Below are positions 54,025 to 62,507 of a DNA stretch of 64,000 nucleotides, in pieces (positions within the stretch are counted from its first letter, which is position 1; each line of letters starts with the position of its first letter). Under the pieces are notes generated by a model. The model saw only the letters and a list, made by a program, of their open reading frames with translations, was not told the DNA's origin and searched no databases. Origin of the DNA: an uncultured Flaviramulus sp. (lineage in GTDB: Bacteria; Bacteroidota; Bacteroidia; Flavobacteriales; Flavobacteriaceae); contig CANLXL010000003.1 of the NCBI GenBank assembly GCA_947495125.1, positions 124,001 through 188,000 of the forward strand, written 5' to 3'. A program made the translations under genes and the position numbers.

Positions 54025-56597
54025 CATCGCGTTTCCAAAAAAGCATCATAAATACGTTCATTCTAATACTCCTATGTTCCTGCTTTTCTTGTGATACCTC
54101 AGAAGGGTTTAAAAGTGATTTTACCTCAAGTGAGCCGCGCATTTGGATTGGTCCGGAATATTGGTCAAACCCACTACAAGACTGGCAAATTAGTCATGGG
54201 GAACTCGTATGCCTTGTCAGTAAAAAAAACAGAAACGTGCATCATCTAACCCGAAAGATGGATAGCCTTACCGGTAGCTTAAAAATGCAGGTTAATATCA
54301 AAGTTTTTAATACCGAAGTGTCTGATAAAGGGAAAAACTGGGTCGGCTTTAGTATAGGTTCCAAAGGAGAATTCAATGATTACAGAGATAGTGCCATTTT
54401 TGGAAAAGGCTTAAATCTTGGCGTGACTACAAATGGAAATTTATTTATTGAAGATCTCCCTGAAAGTGATGCTATAAATGCACAAGTTCAACAGCTACTC
54501 CAAAAAGGTGCTAATCTAAAAGTTCTTATTGGAACTCAAAAAAATGGTTACGACATAACATTATCTATTATTAACCCCGTCACTAATAAGGTTGCGGCCC
54601 TTATCGCTAAAAGCGGTATTGCTCCTAAAAAAATGATTGGCGATTTGGTTTTAGTGAGTCATTACAATACAAATTCTTCTAAAAAAAGTGTGGCATTCAA
54701 AAACTGGGAATTTAAAGGGGCCAAGCTAAAAACTTATCCGGAATATGCCTTCGGTCCTATTTTATTTTCTCAATATACCTTGAGTAAAGGAGTACTAAAA
54801 TTAACAGCGCAAATGGCTCCGGTAATTTTAGATAAAGCACCTGTTAAACTACAAATAAAACGAAAAGACACCTGGGTAACCATTAAAGAAACATCTATTG
54901 ACAAAGATGCCAGAACAGCAACTTTTAAAGTTAAAAATTGGACCGAAACGCATGATATCCCTTACCGATTAAATTACAAGACAGACGATGGCGAGCATTC
55001 TTTTTGGGAAGGTACCATTAGAAAAGACCCTGTAGACAAAGCCGAAATTGTAGTGGCAGGATTTACTGGAAATAGTGATTTAGGATTTCCCAATACAGAT
55101 ATCGTAGATCAAATCAAATACCACAATCCGGATCTGCTTTTCTTTTCGGGCGATCAAATTTATGAAACTGTTGGAGGCTATGGCACACAGCGCTTTCCAA
55201 CCGATACAGCCATGATTGATTATCTCCGCAAATGGTATGTTTACGGCTGGGCCTATAGAGACTTAATGAAAGACCGACCTACCATTAGTATTACAGACGA
55301 CCACGACGTCTATCATGGTAATATTTGGGGAGAAGGTGGAAAACATTCTCCAACAAAACGACGAGGAGGATCTGTTGGTCAGGATGCCGGGGGCTATATG
55401 ATGCCGGCAGAATGGGTAAATATGGTTGAACGTACCCAAACCAGTCATTTACCCGATCCTTACGACCCTTCTCCGGTTAAGCAAAGCATAGGAACCTATT
55501 ATACCGATATGGTTTATGGCGGTATTAGTTTTGCCATTTTGGAAGACCGGAAATTTAAATCGGCTCCAAAAGCATTACTCCCGGAAGCCCAAATAAAAAA
55601 TGGATGGGCATTGAATAAAGACTTCGATATGGCTAAGCATGGCGATGTTTCCAACGCAAAGTTATTAGGAAAAAGACAATTGTCTTTTTTAGAGGCATGG
55701 GTGTCCGACTGGTCTTATCAATCTCAAATGAAGATGCTACTATCTCAAACCATATTCGCGAATGTGGCGACACTTCCTGAAAACGAATTATCAGGTTCTG
55801 TAATCTCAAAATTAAAGATTATGGAAAAAGGCCAATACCCTCCTAACGATATGCCTGTTGCCGATTTAGACTCAAACAGCTGGCCACAATCGGGAAGAAA
55901 TAAAGCCGTGGAAACCATAAGAAAAGGATTTACCTTTCATTTGGCGGGGGACCAGCATTTAGGTTCTACCGTGCAATATGGTGTGGACGCCTGGAACGAC
56001 TCCGGCTTTGCATTATGCGTACCATCTATTTCCAATTATTGGCCAAGACGTTGGTATCCAAAGTTTGAAGGTAAAAACCGAACCCCTGATAAGCCTCGAT
56101 ATACAGGAGATTATGAAGATGGCTTTGGAAATAAGATGACCGTGCACGCTGTGTCTAACCCTACATTTACGGGTAAAACACCTTCCAGACTCTACGATCG
56201 TGCCACAGGATATGGAATTGTTAGACTGCATAAAAACGATAGAACAGTAACCTTAGAATGCTGGCCCAGATTGGCACAGCCGGAATTGGGAGATCATCAA
56301 CAGTATGAAGGCTGGCCAATAACCATTTCTCAACAGGATAACTACGGACGAAAAGCAAAGGGTTATTTGCCAGAACTTAAAATAGAAGGGTTAAAAAATC
56401 CGGTTGTTCAGATTGTTAACGAAACCACAAACGCCCTGGTATACGCCATTCGTTTAAATACCAATAGTTTCAGTCCGAAGATATTCGATCCTGAAGCAAC
56501 ATATACCATTAAAGTGGGTGAACCAGATACGGAATCCTGGCAGATAAAAGAAGGTATCACTTCTAAGAATAACAAGGAACAGTTATTTTTATTTTAA
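54021..56597 (+). CDS. PhoD-like metallophosphatase lipoprotein
   Basis: An 858-residue protein with a lipoprotein-type signal (LLCSCFSC). About 300 residues of beta-rich, lectin-like sequence come first, then a PhoD-type phosphodiesterase core from about 345: VVAGFTGNSD, LFFSGDQIYETVGG (metal-binding Asp), SITDDHDVYHGNIWGEGG and FHLAGDQHLGS. PhoD enzymes cleave phosphodiesters and monoesters with Ca/Fe. The N-terminal extension is far longer than in usual PhoD. Together with two sulfatases it suggests a substrate carrying phosphate or phosphodiester groups. It ends the locus. Confidence 0.82.
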   Translation: MTSRFQKSIINTFILILLCSCFSCDTSEGFKSDFTSSEPRIWIGPEYWSNPLQDWQISHGELVCLVSKKNRNVHHLTRKMDSLTGSLKMQVNIKVFNTEVSDKGKNWVGFSIGSKGEFNDYRDSAIFGKGLNLGVTTNGNLFIEDLPESDAINAQVQQLLQKGANLKVLIGTQKNGYDITLSIINPVTNKVAALIAKSGIAPKKMIGDLVLVSHYNTNSSKKSVAFKNWEFKGAKLKTYPEYAFGPILFSQYTLSKGVLKLTAQMAPVILDKAPVKLQIKRKDTWVTIKETSIDKDARTATFKVKNWTETHDIPYRLNYKTDDGEHSFWEGTIRKDPVDKAEIVVAGFTGNSDLGFPNTDIVDQIKYHNPDLLFFSGDQIYETVGGYGTQRFPTDTAMIDYLRKWYVYGWAYRDLMKDRPTISITDDHDVYHGNIWGEGGKHSPTKRRGGSVGQDAGGYMMPAEWVNMVERTQTSHLPDPYDPSPVKQSIGTYYTDMVYGGISFAILEDRKFKSAPKALLPEAQIKNGWALNKDFDMAKHGDVSNAKLLGKRQLSFLEAWVSDWSYQSQMKMLLSQTIFANVATLPENELSGSVISKLKIMEKGQYPPNDMPVADLDSNSWPQSGRNKAVETIRKGFTFHLAGDQHLGSTVQYGVDAWNDSGFALCVPSISNYWPRRWYPKFEGKNRTPDKPRYTGDYEDGFGNKMTVHAVSNPTFTGKTPSRLYDRATGYGIVRLHKNDRTVTLECWPRLAQPELGDHQQYEGWPITISQQDNYGRKAKGYLPELKIEGLKNPVVQIVNETTNALVYAIRLNTNSFSPKIFDPEATYTIKVGEPDTESWQIKEGITSKNNKEQLFLF

Positions 56598-56702
56598 AGA
56601 GTAGCTATAAAAGAAAAGTATTCGGGAAGGTCCACGTCTTAAAACCAATCGTTGACCGATGATAAATAATCTAGTATTTAATAACTTCAATAACAAAAAA
56701 AA

Positions 56703-57164
56703 TTAAATATAAAACTCGGTAGTATGAAACATTTCTTTTAACACAAAGTAGCTTTCCAGTACCCCTATGTTTTCGATTTTAGACAATTTCAATCGCACAA
56801 ATTCATGATAGGCATCAAGGCTATCAAGATTTATTTTTAAAAAGAAGTCTACTTTTCCGGCCATATGAAAACACTCTTGCACTTCCTTAATATCACTGAT
56901 TTGTTGCTCAAATTTCTCTATAAAACCCTCATTGTGGTAACGTAAAGAAACCATACATATGGCAGTGACCGGTCTGTGAATACGTTTTTTATCCAGAAGG
57001 GCCACATACTTTTTGATATAGCCTTTTTTTTCTAAGCGCTTAATTCGCTCGTATACAGGAGATGCCGTAAGATTGAGTATTTCGGCAACTTCCTTTGTGG
57101 TTTTTTTTGAATCCTTTTGAAGGATTCTTAAAATGTTTAAATCAATGGCATCAAGAGTTTCCAT
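56703..57164 (-). CDS. Lrp/AsnC-family transcription regulator
   Basis: A 153-residue regulator. The N-terminal helix-turn-helix is TKEVAEILNLTASPVYERI within residues 10-45, and the C-terminal amino-acid-sensing RAM domain runs from about 65 (VTAICMVSLRYHN, QECFHMAGKVDFFLKI). It is divergent from threonine 3-dehydrogenase and Kbl, so it probably senses an amino acid and controls threonine breakdown and itself. Its upstream region holds two related boxes, TTACTTCTGAAAG and TTACTTCAAAAAG, 22 bases apart, a likely autoregulatory site. Confidence 0.9.
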   Translation of the reverse strand: METLDAIDLNILRILQKDSKKTTKEVAEILNLTASPVYERIKRLEKKGYIKKYVALLDKKRIHRPVTAICMVSLRYHNEGFIEKFEQQISDIKEVQECFHMAGKVDFFLKINLDSLDAYHEFVRLKLSKIENIGVLESYFVLKEMFHTTEFYI

Positions 57165-57286
57165 AAGCAGATAAAATTACTTCTGAAAGCATATAATTTT
57201 ACTTCAAAAAGATAAAAAAGTTTATATATTATAAAATTAAAGATAAAAATACTTATTTTTAAACAAAATGAAGATGTTTTATTCAA

Positions 57287-57330
57287 TTAATTGATGTATT
57301 TAATAATTTTGTTCTTATATCATCAATTAA
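57287..57330. promoter_or_regulatory. Operator-like inverted repeat around the threonine dehydrogenase promoter
   Basis: Ten-base perfect arms TTAATTGATG (57287-57296) and CATCAATTAA (57321-57330) flank a -7 box TAATTTTG (57304-57311). The right arm ends three bases before the ATG at 57334. An arm on each side of the -7 box would let a bound Lrp/AsnC protein control promoter opening. The binding protein is inferred from the neighbouring regulator gene. Confidence 0.5.
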
Positions 57331-57333
57331 CAA

Positions 57334-58296
57334 ATGACACAAGAACAGATATTAATTACAGGTGCAGGCGGGCAATTGGGTCGGGTATTAACCTTAAAGC
57401 TTCAGGAAACATACGGTATTAATCATATTATTGCTTCAGATTTAAGACCTAACACCTCGTTCAACGGCATCTTTGAAGTTCTGGACGCTACCGACTTCGA
57501 TGCCTTACAAACCATTGTTCAAAACTATAAGATCACTCAAATTTACCATTTGGCAGCAATTCTTTCAGCTAGTGGCGAAAAAGCACCTTTAAATACTTGG
57601 GACATCAACATGAAAACCCTATTTAATGTGTTGGAGGTATCTAGAATTCATAAGGTTAAAAAAGTATTCTTCCCGAGTTCTATTGCTGTATTTGGTGATA
57701 ATGTGCAACGTACAAATACGCCACAGTCCACCAATTTAAAACCGTCTACCGTCTATGGTATGAGTAAAGCTGCAGGTGAAAACTGGGCGAATTATTATTT
57801 CGAAAAATACGGGTTAGACGTGCGTTCCATTCGATATCCCGGAGTCATTGGATACCAATCCTTGCCGGGCGGAGGCACGACAGATTACGCCGTTGATATT
57901 TATCATAAAGCGGTTAAAAATGAGCCATTCGAATGTTTTTTAAGCGCTTCAACCAAGCTACCTATGATATATATGGAGGATGCCATACGAGCTACTATTG
58001 AAGTTATGCAAGCTCCTAGTGAAAATATGACCATAAGAACCTCTTATAATATTGCCGGAACAAACTTTAATCCGGAACAAATAACGACATCCATTCGAAA
58101 AATATATCCTGAATTTCAAGTCAGTTACAATCCGGATTTCAGACAAGACATTGCTGAAACCTGGCCCATGAGTATCGATGACACTGAAGCTCAAAAGGAC
58201 TGGAATTGGAAACCACAATATGCATTAGAAGATATCACTACCGATATGATCAAGCATTTGAAACGAAAATACACCATTGAAAATATAGATTTATAA
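57334..58296 (+). CDS. L-threonine 3-dehydrogenase, NAD-epimerase/SDR type
   Basis: A 320-residue extended short-chain dehydrogenase. The nucleotide fold is ILITGAGGQLGRVLTL and the catalytic Tyr-Lys pair lies in SSTVYGMSKAAGENW, with PSSIAVFG and RYPGVIGY as in SDR-type threonine dehydrogenases. It oxidises threonine to 2-amino-3-ketobutyrate, which Kbl, encoded four bases later, splits to glycine and acetyl-CoA. The pair and the divergent Lrp-type gene make a full threonine-degradation unit. Confidence 0.9.
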   Translation: MTQEQILITGAGGQLGRVLTLKLQETYGINHIIASDLRPNTSFNGIFEVLDATDFDALQTIVQNYKITQIYHLAAILSASGEKAPLNTWDINMKTLFNVLEVSRIHKVKKVFFPSSIAVFGDNVQRTNTPQSTNLKPSTVYGMSKAAGENWANYYFEKYGLDVRSIRYPGVIGYQSLPGGGTTDYAVDIYHKAVKNEPFECFLSASTKLPMIYMEDAIRATIEVMQAPSENMTIRTSYNIAGTNFNPEQITTSIRKIYPEFQVSYNPDFRQDIAETWPMSIDDTEAQKDWNWKPQYALEDITTDMIKHLKRKYTIENIDL

Positions 58297-58299
58297 ATT

Positions 58300-59490
58300 A
58301 TGTACGGAACAATTAAAAAGGATTTATTAAACGATATTGAAGCTATTAAATCCAGCGGGCTTTATAAAAACGAACGTATCATCACCTCTAAGCAGGGTGC
58401 AGAAATTAGTACAACGACCAAAAACGAGGTTTTAAACTTTTGTGCGAATAACTATTTAGGGCTTGCTGCAAACCCCGAGGTGATCAATGCCGGAATAGAA
58501 GCTATTAAAACACATGGTTTCGGACTCTCATCTGTGCGATTTATTTGTGGAACTCAGGATATTCATAAGGAACTAGAGCGAAAGACTGCTGAATTTTTGG
58601 GTATGGAGGACTGTGTTTTATATGCAGCTGCATTTGATGCTAATGGCGGCCTTTTTGAACCTCTGTTATCTGCTGAGGATGCTGTAATATCGGATGCACT
58701 TAATCACGCTTCTATCATTGACGGAATCCGCCTTTGTAAAGCAAAACGATTTCGGTTTAAGCATAATGATATGACTGATTTGGAAGAACAGCTAAAACAG
58801 GCCGGTTCTTCCAGACGCAAACTTATTGTAACTGACGGTTCTTTTTCTATGGATGGAACCATTGCCCAACTAGATAAAATATGTGATCTTGCAGATAAAT
58901 ACGATGCTTTGGTTATGATCGATGAATGTCACTCCACAGGTTTTATAGGCAAAACCGGACGAGGTACCCATGAACATTGTAATGTTATGGATCGCGTTGA
59001 TATTATCACCGGTACCTACGGAAAGGCCCTGGGCGGTGCCTCAGGAGGTTTTACTGCAGCAAGAAAGGAAATTGTAGATATCCTGAGACAACATTCCAGG
59101 CCGTACTTATTCTCTAACACTTTAGCTCCGGCCATAGTGGGGGCCTCCATAAAAGTACTCGATATCGTGTCTCAATCGACCGCTTTAAGAGATAAATTAG
59201 AACACAATACGATCTTATTTCGAACTAAAATGACCGAGGCCGGGTTTAATATTGTCGAGGGCACACACCCTATTGTTCCGGTGATGTTAGGTGAAGCGAC
59301 GCTCGCCCAAGAATTTGCGATACGTCTTTTAGAAGAAGATATTTACGTAATCGGGTTTTTCTATCCTGTAGTTCCTAAAGGAAAGGCCAGAATTAGAGTG
59401 CAGCTTTCTGCGGCTCATGACGAAGACCAAATTGAAAAGGCTATTAATGCGTTTATTAAGGTCGGGAAAGCCTTGAACGTCATTGATTAA
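58300..59490 (+). CDS. kbl: Glycine C-acetyltransferase (2-amino-3-ketobutyrate CoA ligase)
   Basis: A 396-residue PLP-dependent alpha-oxoamine synthase. Signatures are [29 protein letters not shown] with the PLP-ring Asp, and the Schiff-base lysine in [14 protein letters not shown]. It converts aminoketobutyrate and CoA to glycine and acetyl-CoA after the dehydrogenase encoded just upstream. Length and motifs are those of Kbl rather than BioF or HemA. Confidence 0.95.
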   Translation: MYGTIKKDLLNDIEAIKSSGLYKNERIITSKQGAEISTTTKNEVLNFCANNYLGLAANPEVINAGIEAIKTHGFGLSSVRFICGTQDIHKELERKTAEFLGMEDCVLYAAAFDANGGLFEPLLSAEDAVISDALNHASIIDGIRLCKAKRFRFKHNDMTDLEEQLKQAGSSRRKLIVTDGSFSMDGTIAQLDKICDLADKYDALVMIDECHSTGFIGKTGRGTHEHCNVMDRVDIITGTYGKALGGASGGFTAARKEIVDILRQHSRPYLFSNTLAPAIVGASIKVLDIVSQSTALRDKLEHNTILFRTKMTEAGFNIVEGTHPIVPVMLGEATLAQEFAIRLLEEDIYVIGFFYPVVPKGKARIRVQLSAAHDEDQIEKAINAFIKVGKALNVID

Positions 59491-59812
59491 TCTCGTGATA
59501 AACTAAAAAACCTCAGCCCATTTAGGGGCTTATACAAACACAGACTTTAAGCACCCTCATAATCTTGGAGGGTGCTCATTAAATTATCCTACCACATAAA
59601 TTAATGTTATAATGCCATGCGGTATTCGCCGAAGCCGAGCGAGGCCTGCCCTGAGTTTAACAAAGAAACAAAGCCGCTCAATCTATTAATTATTAGTAAA
59701 TTATGTGTTTTTTATGCATTTGTTTATTACTTTTACAGTAACCAAATACACTGTAATTATAGAAATGCTATTGTACAAAACCCAAATTAACCCCTAACAA
59801 AAGCCTTTAGTT
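59491..59812. other. Intergenic region with a hairpin after kbl
   Basis: A 322-base gap. An 8-bp perfect hairpin GCACCCTC / GAGGGTGC (59551-59575, 9-base loop) may end the kbl transcript, but the T-tract is weak. A GC-richer patch at 59620-59680 (GCCGAAGCCGAGCGAGGCC) differs from the surroundings and resembles scattered flavobacterial intergenic repeats. No gene is apparent. Confidence 0.5.
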
Positions 59813-60415
59813 ATGAAAAAAATCATCCTACTTATTACCATTTTAATAGCCTCGTTCTCCTTTTCTCAAAATAAACATCATGATGATGATGATCCCAAAA
59901 AAGAGAGATTCAGTTTCAACAATAAGGGTCTAGAACCCGGAGATCTGACCGTTTCAATCCAAGGCATGAAATATAAGGCCTTACATGATAAGGCGAAGGC
60001 ATGGGTTAAAGAAAAATACGGCGAAAACCATAAGAAGATTGAAGAAATCGAAGATGATAATGCTTCCGAAGCAAAAGGTGGAAAAGTCAAAAAATTACGT
60101 TTGGATGCCTTTTCAAATAACGCCATATGCTTTGATGAAGATTCTAAATATCAATGTGTAAAAGCCGAATATATTATTGAGCTTCAATTTAGAGATGGCG
60201 AATATAAATTCAAGCCCAAGAAATTATTTTATAAGCCTCCTTCAAGCAAAAAGAGGATACGCATCCATTTTGATAAAAGTGCTTTTCATACAACCGATGG
60301 AAAAATAAACCACCGCTATAAAAAGGTACCGGCACAAATAGAAACACTGCTTAATAATTTGAATAGAAGTCTTTTAAACTATTTAACAGATGAAAAACAG
60401 GAAGACGAGTGGTAA
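59813..60415 (+). CDS. Secreted DUF4468-like protein
   Basis: A 200-residue protein with a signal peptide (residues 1-19, ending FSFSQ), followed by a metal-binding-like stretch HHDDDDPKKE. The body (YKALHDKAKAWVKEKYGEN, then AEYIIELQFRDGEYKFKPK and a C-terminal helical tail) resembles DUF4468, a TBP-fold domain common in Bacteroidota secreted proteins; that match is from memory. Function unknown. Its last codons form one arm of the terminator shared with the tRNA gene. Confidence 0.65.
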   Translation: MKKIILLITILIASFSFSQNKHHDDDDPKKERFSFNNKGLEPGDLTVSIQGMKYKALHDKAKAWVKEKYGENHKKIEEIEDDNASEAKGGKVKKLRLDAFSNNAICFDEDSKYQCVKAEYIIELQFRDGEYKFKPKKLFYKPPSSKKRIRIHFDKSAFHTTDGKINHRYKKVPAQIETLLNNLNRSLLNYLTDEKQEDEW

Positions 60416-60435
60416 ACTCGTCTTCCTGTTTTTTT
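60393..60435. terminator. Bidirectional terminator with stop codon in the loop
   Basis: A 15-bp perfect stem AAACAGGAAGACGAG / CTCGTCTTCCTGTTT has a 7-base loop that contains the TAA stop of the DUF4468-like gene (60413-60415). T-runs follow on both strands. It therefore ends both this gene and the convergent tRNA-Ala gene, whose 3' end lies one base away. Confidence 0.9.
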
Positions 60436-60436
60436 G

Positions 60437-60510
60437 TGGAGAAGATCGGATTCGAACCGACGACCTCTTGACTGCCAGTCAAGCGCTCTAGCCAACTGAG
60501 CTACATCCCC
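60437..60510 (-). tRNA. tRNA-Ala(GGC)
   Basis: A 74-base tRNA on the minus strand. The acceptor begins GGGGATG and contains the G3-U70 pair that identifies alanine tRNAs. The D-arm is GCTCAGTTGGCTAGAGC, the anticodon stem CTTGA / TCAAG carries loop CTGGCAG (anticodon GGC, codon GCC) and the T-arm has GGTTCGAATCC. The acceptor stem has one T-T mismatch at pair 6-67. CCA is not encoded. Confidence 0.95.
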
Positions 60511-60806
60511 ATCACCTTTATTTACAACACTTTACAGTGTTTACAAGCGTTTTGCAATATTAAAGTAATGTTGCATTTGGATGCAAATATATGCATTTAG
60601 GTGGAAAAACCCACCACCAAAACCCACCACGTTTTTGATTTATTCTTTGAGCATCAGGAATTTTGTTTGAAAACGAAATTTCAAAGCAAATAATTCTTTC
60701 AATTCAATATGCTCGTGGGTTAATTCTGTATATTTGGAAGCCGACTTTATAAGCGGGCTTCTTTGATAGTACTATGTAATTTCAAATAAACTTTATTCTT
60801 TTAAAT
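60511..60806. other. Gap upstream of tRNA-Ala with possible coding remnant
   Basis: A 296-base gap. On the minus strand a -7-like TATATTTG (60584-60591) could drive the tRNA. A G-rich direct repeat (two GGTGGG-type blocks on the minus strand, 60610-60631) follows. A minus-strand frame from 60771 to a TAA at 60640-60642 is open for 43 codons (SKYTELTHEHIELKELF) and looks like the tail of a broken gene, perhaps of a mobile element beside the tRNA. The family is not recognised. Confidence 0.3.
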
Positions 60807-61034
60807 ATGATAAAAAAAGTATTGGGTATTTTAATAATCTTTGTTGGTATAGGGTTATTTCTATCATTGATTTCTAATATTCCAAGTATCGTAAGTTCAT
60901 TTAGTAAGGCAATCAAAACAAACCTTAATTATGATTGGGGCAGTTTTACAGGCGAATTAGTTATAAATATATTATTATGGATTGTGGATTATTTTATAAT
61001 AAAGGTAGGTCTAAAACTTTATAGAAATAGTTAA
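60807..61034 (+). CDS. Small two-span membrane protein, unknown
   Basis: A 75-residue protein with helices at about 4-25 (VLGILIIFVGIGLFLSLIS) and 48-68 (LVINILLWIVDYFIIKVGL). No motif is recognisable. It has an ATG start, no close neighbour upstream and lies 88 bases before the outer-membrane protein gene. Composition supports a real gene, but it is short. Confidence 0.55.
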   Translation: MIKKVLGILIIFVGIGLFLSLISNIPSIVSSFSKAIKTNLNYDWGSFTGELVINILLWIVDYFIIKVGLKLYRNS

Positions 61035-61122
61035 ATATTTTGAATGTAGAAACTGCCACAGACAAAGAAACAAATTAAAAACAAAAACAACCTGTAGACA
61101 TATCTCGGGACAATAAACACAT

Positions 61123-61686
61123 ATGAAAAATGCTATAATCCTACTAATCATCATTCTAACTTCTAATTTAACTGAAGCGCAATTCATAAAAGAAAAATCA
61201 ATTAACGCCCAAATTGGTTATGGACTCAGCGCCCCTAATAGTAGCTCAGATGAAATTGTCGATGACGGCTTTTTTCTACAAGGAGAATTAGTCCTTAAAG
61301 TGACTTCTTGGGTTGAATTAAGACCTTACGCCGGATTAATATTAACTAACTCTAATGGCGAAGACCTTAATGGTAATCCAACAAACGAACGGGCCGAATC
61401 AAAAGCTTTTCTACTAGGTGGAAAAACCAGAATCAGAGTACCAATACCTTGGGTTGCTCCATATATCGAAATTGGGATTGGGACTTCCATTGGTAAATTT
61501 GAAACCTTTACAGCATTTGACACTATTGATAAAAGCGGAATAATTTACCATATACCGGTTTCTTTTGGGCTAGAATTGGGGCGTAATAATAACGTTGATT
61601 TAGGGTTTGTCTATTACCTTCAACCATCTGTTGAACAGTATGCAGGGGCATTCGCAGTAGGATTAACTATACCACTTAAAAGCTAA
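61123..61686 (+). CDS. Small outer-membrane beta-barrel protein
   Basis: A 187-residue protein with a signal peptide (to TEAQF) and alternating strands, for example INAQIGYGLSAP, WVELRPYAGLILTNS, WVAPYIEIGIGTSIG, VDLGFVYYL and AFAVGLTIPLKS. The pattern fits an eight-strand barrel. Specific role unknown. It ends TAATG with the lgt start, so it is translationally coupled to it. Confidence 0.68.
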   Translation: MKNAIILLIIILTSNLTEAQFIKEKSINAQIGYGLSAPNSSSDEIVDDGFFLQGELVLKVTSWVELRPYAGLILTNSNGEDLNGNPTNERAESKAFLLGGKTRIRVPIPWVAPYIEIGIGTSIGKFETFTAFDTIDKSGIIYHIPVSFGLELGRNNNVDLGFVYYLQPSVEQYAGAFAVGLTIPLKS

Positions 61687-62507
61687 TGAAAGATGGCATT
61701 ATAAATTGGAATCTTGACCCCGTAATCTATTGGATAACGGACTCTTTTCCATTAAAATATTATGGCTTGTTCTTTATCACGGGACTTCTTTTGGCACATT
61801 ACGTTGAGAAACGTATTTACCTTAAAGAAAACATCCCTCTTGAACATTTAGAAAAGCTGTTCGTTTATATTGTTATTGGAATCGTTTTAGGAGCAAGACT
61901 CGGGCATTGTTTGTTTTATGACCTTTCGTATTACCTTCAAAACCCCATCGAAATTTTACTGCCCATTAAAAAAATTGGAGATACTTATCAATTCATCGGA
62001 TTTCAAGGATTGGCAAGTCACGGTGGAACACTTGGAGTGTTAATAGCCATTGGAATTTATTGCAAAAAGTATAAAACAAATTTTTTATGGGTTTTAGACA
62101 AAATAGCCCTTGTGGCTCCAATAGTCGCTGCCTTTATCAGATTTGGAAATTTTATGAACTCTGAAATTTATGGAAAACCGACAAATGGAAACTGGGGCGT
62201 TATCTTTCAAAGAGATGATTTAATACCAAGACATCCAACTCAACTTTATGAGGCATTTTCATATCTCTTAATATTTGGCATATTGATGCTAATCTATAAA
62301 AAGAAAAAAGAAAAATCTAACGGTTTGATTTTAGGAGTAGGACTAGTTTTAATCTTTTTAGCAAGATTTATAATCGAATTTTTCAAAGAAAACCAAGTCG
62401 GATTCGAAGACGGAATGACAATTAATATGGGACAAATTTTGAGTATTCCATTTGTAATTATCGGACTGATTTTAATGTTTTACAAAAAAAAACCTATTGA
62501 TAAATAG
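61686..62507 (+). CDS. lgt: Prolipoprotein diacylglyceryl transferase
   Basis: A 273-residue inner-membrane enzyme with seven helices that adds diacylglycerol to the lipobox cysteine of prolipoproteins. Family motifs are LGARLGHCLFYD, GFQGLASHGGTLGVL, FIRFGNFMNSEIYGKP and HPTQLYEA. It acts before LspA and Lnt, and the many lipoproteins of the carbohydrate locus depend on it. It starts inside the stop of the barrel gene. Confidence 0.95.
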   Translation: MKDGIINWNLDPVIYWITDSFPLKYYGLFFITGLLLAHYVEKRIYLKENIPLEHLEKLFVYIVIGIVLGARLGHCLFYDLSYYLQNPIEILLPIKKIGDTYQFIGFQGLASHGGTLGVLIAIGIYCKKYKTNFLWVLDKIALVAPIVAAFIRFGNFMNSEIYGKPTNGNWGVIFQRDDLIPRHPTQLYEAFSYLLIFGILMLIYKKKKEKSNGLILGVGLVLIFLARFIIEFFKENQVGFEDGMTINMGQILSIPFVIIGLILMFYKKKPIDK

